Assembly (NCBI GenBank): GCA_003991915.1
Contig: RQTK01000426.1
Span: forward strand, 9,008-73,007
Length of the DNA stretch: 64,000 nucleotides
Source: Elysia chlorotica
Taxonomy: Eukaryota; Mollusca; Gastropoda; Plakobranchidae
Direction of reading: 5' to 3'
This document shows positions 58,501 through 64,000 of this stretch, piece after piece. Numbering within the stretch: position 1 is the stretch's first letter; every line of letters starts with the position of its first letter. The notes below the pieces were generated by a model that saw only the letters and a list, made by a program, of their open reading frames with translations, searched no databases and was not told the DNA's origin. The translations under genes and the position numbers were made by a program.

Positions 58501-60604
58501 GAGCAGATACAGTAGTCATGGGTTGGCTTTTGTAAACAGATGATGGTGTTTAATTAGCAATAGCTGAGTACATAGCCGCGTGAGCATTTTTTTTTTCTAG
58601 TTTTGCGATGGTTTTCCTTTTAATAAATGATGCAGTTTTGGTCTGTTGGTTTCATTAACAGATCGCTGGTTACTTCTAGAAATATTCCTTTGAGAGTTTT
58701 GGGTTGTTTGATTTGTCAGCAGATTTCAAAGTTTACCATTGGGCTAATTTTTCTATAAATGAAGATTGTATTTTTGGCTCTTTGCCAATCAGGAGATAGA
58801 TGTGCCAATATCCCTTTTAACAGATTGTCTTTTTTGGGGCTGATTGTTTTGTTAGCAGGTGCTGTAGATTTGGGCTGATTTTACCTGGTAGCAGTTAGCC
58901 TTGTATGATTTTTGGGTAGTGAAGTTTTTTAGCAGTTTTTTTTTTTTTTTGGCATGTATGCCGGTATACACAATGAGATGTTGAGCAACTCTGTGTATTA
59001 AGCTAAAGAAGTCTGTTAGATGTCAATGAGAAACTCTGTGTATTGAGCTAAAGAAGTCTGTTAGATGTCAATGAGAATTGTTCATAGATTACCTGAAGTG
59101 CACTATCTGTTTTCTGCCAAGCAGGAGGTTCAAAGAGCAATGGCTCCAGTGATGGAGCGTTTGGCATGGCCGGCTTAGAGGGGAGCCTGCCAAGCGGCTC
59201 CTCTGGCAAGAAGAAAAGTGCCGAGGAGTTCCTGGGAGGACACGCAAACCTGGTCAACTTGGATCAGTTGGTGTCCAAAGCCCCGCCACCGGGTAAGTGG
59301 TCAATGGGTGTCTAAAAGTCATTGAAAAGACTTTTCCATTGGGTAAGTGTCCAAAAGTCGTCAAATGGTGCCCACGGCTTTTCCACTGGGTAAGTGTCCA
59401 TAAGTCGTCAATTGGTGTTCAAGACTTCCACATTGGGTAAGTGGTCAAACGGATAGTGATGGAGAAGATGGGCGAAAAGAACCATACCTCTTAGTTTACA
59501 AAAGTATTGCCTTGTACCCCCTTCAGTCACCACCTAGCTTGATAGATTGAAACCTTCACCCTTTCACCCTTTCTGATTCAGCTTCCCAAATATTTTACCT
59601 GTTCCCTGCTTGTTTTTATAAATAAAAATTCTGTATTGATTTCATTGTAAAAAATTACCATAAAAATAGTTGACAATGATAATGAACTATTATGCTAGGC
59701 AGGAAGTAAATAAAAAGCATTAAAATTAATCATGAAACAGACTTGACTTAATTTTTTTTAGTGATCTCAGAATCTAATAAAATAGAAACACTGTGCTCTC
59801 CTTCATGTATTTGCTTTGTTTTGGCCTTTTGTATTATTTAACCATCATTTCCTTCTGTCCCTTTTTTATTGTGTACACTTGTGTCAAGTATTTTTCTTCC
59901 TTTTCACCTCTGTTTAAAATACGTTTTACAAAGTCTGTTCTGCAGTGCTAATTATAGTAAATGTAAGTAGTATCTAAGAAGAATGAAATTCTAGAGCTCG
60001 TATTTGGCATTTTTGACTAGCAATGGTATTATAATATTCAGTGAAATCCACTTTAAGTCAAATAGTTAAAGCTTAAGTTAATTCTTGCTTAATATCAACC
60101 CTGTAGAACAATCTCCATTTGTTTCTTTTTTCATTAGATTTTTTTTTTTTTAATGGATAGCAATTCTTGCTTTAAGTCAAAACAATTTGCCGGTCTCAAG
60201 TTTTTTTGTTTTTTTTTACTTTAATTGAGCTGCCCTTTTGTTACCTTTTTTTATTATTAGTCTTGGCTGAGTCATAAATTATATTCAAATTTGCAACCAT
60301 TCTTGAACTGGTACCTTGTTTTTCTTTGAAAAAGTGACACAATCTGATTTTAAAAAAAATTCTTTTTTCATTACCTGCAGGCAACAACCCGTTTGCTATG
60401 ACGACCGGCAACAACAACCCTTTCCACGACCCCAACGCAAACGTGCGCGTGCCGATGGCCCAGATGGCGGCCTCGTCGCCTAGTGGCCCACCAGGCTTTG
60501 CGTCCCAGCCCACGGCCTCCAGCCTGCTCCCCGCCCCCCTCCTCCCGGCCGGCAACCCTCCGCCCCCCACACAGCAGGCCTCGGGCTACAACCCGTTTTT
60601 ATGA
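49238..60604 (+). CDS. EPN: Epsin, endocytic clathrin adaptor (575 residues)
   Basis: Coding exons: 49238-49504 (or its twin 50565-50831), 51361-51600, 52039-52099, 53733-53932, 54315-54338, 56064-56352, 58203-58457, 59125-59292, 60381-60604. Phases agree throughout; the sum is 1728 bases. Epsin binds PtdIns(4,5)P2 through its ENTH domain, bends membrane, binds ubiquitinated cargo, and recruits clathrin, AP-2 and EH-domain proteins at the plasma membrane. Visible here: ENTH domain (about 1-150) with the lipid-binding set R6, K9, R23, N28, R61, K67, R70, H71 and K74; UIMs at about 213-229 and 238-252; LLDL near 271; four DPW motifs (AP-2); two EFDLL motifs; and NPF at 504-506, 514-516 and 572-574. 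Length and order match animal epsins. I chose the ATG of MPAIRR because upstream codons are non-AUG. Epsins promote Notch ligand endocytosis in animals (established knowledge). Confidence 0.96.
49762..50382. other. Spacer between the two epsin exon-1 copies
   Basis: No coding signal. It holds an inverted pair around CCGCGGAT (near 49770) and ATCCGCGG (near 49890) in a stretch of T/C-rich sequence, and several TAGATC-type words. It may be an inserted repeat; the family is not recognised. Confidence 0.4.
50383..51088 (+). repeat. Epsin exon-1 duplication, copy b
   Basis: Partner of 49060-49761. Its left edge coincides with the shared TTTCAG acceptor; its right edge is near ACAAAGTTCTGTTGCTG. 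The copies are separated by 621 bases of unrelated sequence. Confidence 0.9.
50565..50831 (+). CDS. EPN: Epsin exon 1b: twin of exon 1a
   Basis: Encodes exactly the same 89 residues as 49238-49504. The two differ at four bases, all silent third positions (Ala3, Arg23, Ile41 and Asn47 codons). Its donor is intact and its acceptor-like poly-T/CAAAG is also kept. Splicing 1a to 1b would place a TGA in frame 24 codons after the junction, before the second ATG, so the exons must be alternative first coding exons, or one is unused. An assembly artefact from two haplotypes is another possibility. Confidence 0.85.
51361..51600 (+). CDS. EPN: Epsin exon 2: C-terminal part of ENTH domain
   Basis: 80 codons, in phase 0 at both ends: VAQQCKENFHAIKTL, DQGMNVREKAKQLVAML and DDERLKNERAKALKAKERFA. 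These are standard ENTH helices 5 to 8. It starts after CTGTAAAG and ends at the GTAAGG donor. The open frame running on into the intron is chance. Confidence 0.93.
52039..52099 (+). CDS. EPN: Epsin exon 3: linker
   Basis: Encodes ARMGDSPSMREGYQDQGYPD, then one base of the next codon. It is a short Ser/Gly/Tyr linker between the ENTH domain and the UIM exon. The acceptor is TTTTACAG and the donor GTAAGT; phase 1 out matches exon 4. Confidence 0.85.
52155..52270 (-). mobile_element. Diverged SINE fragment in epsin intron 3
   Basis: Contains GGGTCCCAAGACTAACAATA, ACATCTGACAGTTTTACGTG and CACATTATACTGAGACCAAC. An old, eroded copy of the main family. Confidence 0.55.
53158..53780 (+). repeat. 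Three-copy tandem array ending in the head of epsin exon 4
   Basis: Units of about 205 bases begin near 53158, 53370 and 53578 with GTTCAAAATTTGTTTT. Each continues through CTTGTTTAGG and CTCTGAAAATGTAA-like words to a CAG/TAG and a GGTAGTGGCAGTG-like stretch. Only the last copy reads into functional exon 4. The first two keep a decayed exon head (GGAACACCCTATGA and GGAACATCATAGGA in place of GGAACACCCTCGGA). Confidence 0.85.
53733..53932 (+). CDS. EPN: Epsin exon 4: two ubiquitin-interacting motifs
   Basis: Encodes SSPGSGSGGTPSEIEHARPS and then EEELQLQLAMVLSKEEHEE (UIM 1) and SDDIKLQMAIEQSREQA (UIM 2). Both UIMs keep the acidic start, the central Ala and the conserved Ser. The first 50 bases or so of the exon belong to a three-copy tandem array with the intron before it. 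Confidence 0.93.
54315..54338 (+). CDS. EPN: Epsin exon 5: 24-base microexon
   Basis: Encodes EKRRHQQR, phase 0 at both ends, between TTCTTTAG and GTAAAG. It would add a basic patch directly after UIM 2. Because it keeps the frame either way it is probably alternative. Splice sites and charge fit, but the exon is too short to be certain. Confidence 0.55.
54660..54775 (+). mobile_element. SINE fragment in epsin intron 5
   Basis: Runs from CACCCTGTCTCGAGTGTGG to GTTAAACCAACTCAACTC; the tRNA head is lost. Same family and same orientation as the gene. Confidence 0.75.
55817..55975 (+). mobile_element. Diverged SINE fragment in epsin intron 5
   Basis: Contains ATAATGTGACCAGCTGAGGC, GTCTCGAGTGTGACAGGATA and CAATATAGCCTTTATAGAG. 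5' truncated and more diverged than the copy at 54660. Confidence 0.65.
56064..56352 (+). CDS. EPN: Epsin exon 6: DPW region (AP-2 binding)
   Basis: Begins GHQPSTLLDLAGPSSS, including an LLDL clathrin-box-like motif. It then carries four DPW motifs in Ser/Pro/Gly-rich context (SDPWGLP, SDPWGGP, PDPWGSS, TDPWGMP). DPW motifs bind the AP-2 alpha appendage. The exon is strongly GC-rich against AT-rich introns and ends in phase 1. Confidence 0.92.
57029..57735 (+). repeat. Two-copy tandem duplication in epsin intron 6
   Basis: Units begin AGCTTATCAAGTATTACATA near 57029 and 57386 and are nearly identical over about 350 bases, with a few indels. No exon or open frame is included. Confidence 0.9.
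58203..58457 (+). CDS. EPN: Epsin exon 7: low-complexity region with two EFDLL motifs
   Basis: Encodes AWSSTSPTPQASAWGAPSP and later NEFDLLSARS and DEFDLLSG. The repeated EFDLL is an acidic-hydrophobic short motif of the kind that binds clathrin or adaptor appendages (inference). Phase 1 in and out, so it can be skipped in frame. Confidence 0.9.
58985..59076 (+). repeat. Two-copy tandem repeat in epsin intron 7
   Basis: AACTCTGTGTATTAAGC and the following AAAGAAGTCTGTTAGATG are repeated once with a period of about 53 bases, just before exon 8. Confidence 0.75.
59125..59292 (+). CDS. EPN: Epsin exon 8: conserved FLG..LVNLD block
   Basis: Encodes GSKSNGSSDGAFGMAGL, then KKKSAEEFLGGHANLVNLDQ and LVSKAPPP. 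The last block matches the conserved segment before the NPF motifs of animal epsins. Its donor GGGTAAGTG is the first of four tandem copies. Confidence 0.92.
59250..59445 (+). repeat. Tandem repeat carrying four copies of the exon-8 splice donor
   Basis: GGGTAAGTG occurs at 59291, 59341, 59388 and 59435, spaced 50, 47 and 47 bases. The unit also contains a TTGGTGTCCAAAG-like stretch that in the first copy is the end of exon 8. Using any later donor would read GGTAAGTGG and then TAA seven codons on, removing the NPF exon. Confidence 0.85.
60381..60604 (+). CDS. EPN: Epsin exon 9: NPF motifs and stop
   Basis: Encodes GNNPFAMTTGNNNPFHDPN, a Pro/Ala-rich stretch, and the end SGYNPFL followed by TGA. 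The three NPF motifs bind EH domains (Eps15 and intersectin family). The exon follows CTGCAG in phase 1. Confidence 0.95.
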
Positions 60605-63600
60605 AGCTGTTGGACAGCCCGACTGTCACGGTTTTTTTTGGCTGTCTCTGGTGGCGTGAGCAGCTCAAGATATTATAACATTTAAGGAGGCTGTGTCGAC
60701 GACTCGTTGCATTGCATGGATATAAGATAATATAAATAAGTATTTAGCCGGCTATTTGCATCTGTCTGGTGGAGTGTTCCTGTGAGAGGCTGCGAGAGAA
60801 GGACTCATCGGGTTAATGCGTTCAGGTGTTTTTTTTTGTTTGTTTGTTGTTTTTAACTAAATTTAGGGATTCATACATCAGTGGAAGGAACATCCAGCAA
60901 AGACCAGTTTCCAGTAACAGCTGCTGGAAAAGGTCTACCGGCACTTCTTATTAATTAATTGGATATTTTTCACTGTAAATTAACCATTTCATTTCCTTGT
61001 AGGCTTTTATACAAAATGATTAGTTTCTTAAAAACACTTGTACATTTTTTTCTATAATGTGTAATGTGAAGTTGTTCAAGCATTTTTCTTCCAAGAAGTC
61101 TATAATTCAAAAGTAACAGCAGTAGGTTTTAATGGTTGTAAAAATTAGTATAAAAGTGTTTAGAAAATTTGTTATCAAATGTTTGTCCTACCCAGCACCT
61201 TATAGGTAAAGGATTTGGTTTAAGATTTTTAAGTTCTCATTCTAGAAAAGACTTAATGATACAGTAAAAAGTTATGGTATAACCTAGATTCCTACTGTAG
61301 ATCTCTTTACCTGCCCTTGTTAGTGGATAATTCATTGTTTGGTCCAGCCCTAGTTTAGCGGTGCCTTACAGAATACTCTGTGAAGCCTGTCTGATTTGAA
61401 TCCCAGTAATTTTTAGATGCATTAATTGATTTTTTTTTTCAGTATTTGATTGAGATTACATTTGCATTGCAACTTTGGTTATTTTCTTACATTTGTATTC
61501 TCAATAGTATGCATTATTAATACTAGATAAGCTCATTTAAGAAATACGTCTTGTATGTTGGTTGTTTTTTTATGGTCCAAAGTCACCCTAAGAATAGAAC
61601 ATGCTTATGCGGTTAAAATGTCAACAAAATATTATGCTGAGAAGGAAGTTTGTTGAAGGAATTGCGACATAGAGATCACCTCTGAGTGCTTCTTAAGTTT
61701 TGGTATCTAGTTTGCTTATATTCTCCATGATTATTGATTCACTATGATGCTTAGAAAGGACATAGTTTAGTTTTATTGACATGGATTGACATGATTTAGA
61801 TACAAAGTGTTCAAAGAAATTTTTTTCTTCTGTTCAGTTCAAACATCACCCAAAGAAGTGGGTTTAGATATTCATATTGTCACGAGGGAGACATCTCAGA
61901 GCATAGTTTTTTTCATCACTAAACTTCTACCCCTCTAGATCCCACTTCCATTTTTTTCTAATTCTTTGTGTTACTCATATCAATTATAATCATAATGGTA
62001 GTGGTACCTCTATGTACATAATCAGCCTGCATAGCTCTGGGACTGATCCAATTGCTTCTCTGTAGTCATCAAGTTCAAATGTAAAAACTTTAACCCACAA
62101 ACTGATGCATGTTTGTAATGTGTGGTGTGGGGAACATATTGGTGTAAAATAGTGGATGTAGGATAGGCAGAAAGTTATAATAGAAATACACAATAAACCA
62201 TGCATTTTCTGAAAGGGCATTGATGTCCAAATATATAAGTTTTGTTACAAAAAAAAATTATTCATTTGACCCTGATAGATTTAACAATTGCATAACTGTT
62301 ATATTATTTCCCCTCAACTTAACTGAGGTGTAGGTCTTATGATATACTACCAATTCATTTGAAAATGTTTTAATTGCATAGCCTGATTATTTACCTTTCA
62401 GAAAAGGTATGAGTTGTAATAGTTTGGCCATGCAAAAAATTATAGCCGATTTTTTTTCCAATACAATCACATGCAGTAAATCGTAGCCAAAACTATGAAA
62501 AAATCAGTGCAACAGCACCAATTGAAAAGAAATTCAACTGAGAACAAAAATTTTTTGTATAGATACAATGTACATAGCTTACTTCTTTATTTGCTGCTCC
62601 AACTGCATATGTAATACAGAATGGGGTAGGCGGGGGTGCTGATTACGGCCTCTAATGGTTGGTCTAGATCTAGATTAGAATCACTATCAGTATCATCCCC
62701 TTCATCCAATTCAGAACTGTCTCCTGCCCCAGTCATTCCTTAAACTTTCAAAAAGGTTTCTAGACCTTTTTGTAGATTGTATTCCACTAGGTCTAGTAGT
62801 TTGTTCATCAATTTTTAGCAAAAGTAGGCGGATGGAAATGAATAAAACTTCAGTCCAATTTTCAGAGAATGATAAACACTGATCGTGTCGATTAGTTATT
62901 TGTTTACATTCACAAAAGTGAAAATAAAAGAGGCTTTTTGCTGTTTCCGGAAGTAAATTTGCAAATCTAAGTTTGAATAGATCTGTGTATTGCCCCGCCG
63001 ACGTTGACAAAATGAAGGGGGTTAAAAAGAATTTATTAACGGCAGAGTCGATCGACCGTCACACCACAAAAACGACATCTTCGACCAGTTACTGCCGACC
63101 ATATCGCCGTCAACAGTTTGTGGGTTAAAGTTGTGTCAAAATACCAATAAGCTTAAAATTTATGTTTATTTAGTTGTTTAGCCTACACGTTTACATTTGT
63201 AAGGCTTTGTTTGTATATGTGATGCAAGTTTTCACCCTGTAATTGCATCTGTTATTACCCTTGATATTTGTACCTTTCTTTTTATTTCACTTATGTTTTT
63301 TTTCCCTCTTCACCTTCACATTTCTACTCAAAGAAATAGTCTGCTCAGTACACCTGGGTGTAGATTTTTTTCTTCTTCTTTCAAATTTCCACCGCTCTAT
63401 TATAACACTAAAGACTTTAAACCAAAGGCTTTTTTTTTCCATAGCTGTATCATGTATGGGCATTCTTGAGTTTGTAAATTGTTTCTCTATTTTCTCCTCC
63501 TTTGCACAGACTGTTTTCATGATTATTGTAAGTAGCTTCCTTCCCTAAAGGAAATGATTCTCAAGAAGTATTTTTGTACACACACTCTAGGATTGTCGAA

Positions 63601-64000
63601 ACCTGTGCAAATTGTTGTTGAATTTTGCTCTATCAGATCCCTCAGAGAAAGGCATTGCTGACTTTAGAATTATCAGTAATCATGCTTTTAATGTTTCCTT
63701 TAAGTGCTTCTGTGTCATCCGGTCTGTAGTTACAAACATCTTAATTCAAAAATCTCTTGCTGAAAATTTAGAAATCTACCATTTTTCACATTCACTTAAA
63801 CACCTTGCTTTACTAATAGCTAAACATTTGTTGTTTTTGGGGGGAAGGGGTTGTCGTTTGGATTTTTTTTTCTGTTTTTATTTCTTCGAAGCACAAAAGC
63901 ACAGAGCTATTCAGGTTGTTCTTATTTCTTCAAATATTTCCCTGAAGGGTGCATGAAAATTTCTTCAAGACAGACAGATCAAGTCAAATCATGTTCCAGC
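60605..64000. other. Epsin 3' UTR and AT-rich downstream flank
   Basis: No further gene is recognised. The short open frames here have no family motif, splice support or composition unlike the flank. A minus-strand frame at 63010-62711 is the longest but looks like chance. Confidence 0.5.
62192..62197 (+). promoter_or_regulatory. EPN: Candidate epsin polyadenylation signal
   Basis: The first plain AATAAA I noticed after the stop codon, about 1.6 kb downstream. A long AT-rich 3' UTR (60605 to about 62220) would follow. Transcript data would be needed to fix the end. Confidence 0.3.

Overview
This is animal genomic DNA. It has two intron-rich genes, a 372-base assembly gap (N at 26122-26493), very many microsatellites and a dense load of tRNA-derived SINE relics. 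The SINE family, the LINE relics and the epsin sequence suggest a lophotrochozoan, probably a mollusc and perhaps a gastropod. That placement is inference; nothing in the window fixes the species.

Layout. 1-11.6 kb: no gene recognised; satellites, polypurine tracts and SINE pieces. 11.6-24.6 kb, minus strand: a 13-exon gene that I could join in one continuous reading frame (729 codons plus stop). It encodes a type I membrane protein with a signal peptide, a 14-cysteine ectodomain, one membrane helix and a cytoplasmic tail of about 565 residues. I do not recognise the family. 24.7-49 kb: no gene recognised; this holds most of the SINEs, the long GA/TC, TAC and GAT tracts, two decayed LINE relics and a hairpin-forming inverted repeat. 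49.1-60.6 kb, plus strand: a complete epsin gene (endocytic clathrin adaptor, 9 coding exons including a microexon, 575 residues), with an ENTH domain, two UIMs, four DPW motifs and three NPF motifs. 60.6-64 kb: its 3' UTR and AT-rich flank.

The most striking theme is local duplication of exon-bearing DNA in both genes. In epsin, the first coding exon (most of the ENTH domain) is present twice, 1.3 kb apart; the copies differ at four bases, all synonymous, and cannot be spliced in series without a stop. The head of the UIM exon lies at the end of a three-copy tandem array whose first two copies are decayed. The 5' splice site of exon 8 sits in a four-copy tandem repeat. In the membrane-protein gene, a 1.1 kb block with the signal-peptide exon is copied 7 kb away into intron 8, and the 5' half of exon 10 is copied just upstream and now runs into a stop. 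Several non-coding segments show the same kind of duplication (40-360 bp units).

All coordinates, splice joins and phases were worked out by eye from consensus GT/AG sites and reading-frame continuity. No search was run, so family names rest on recognised motifs only.
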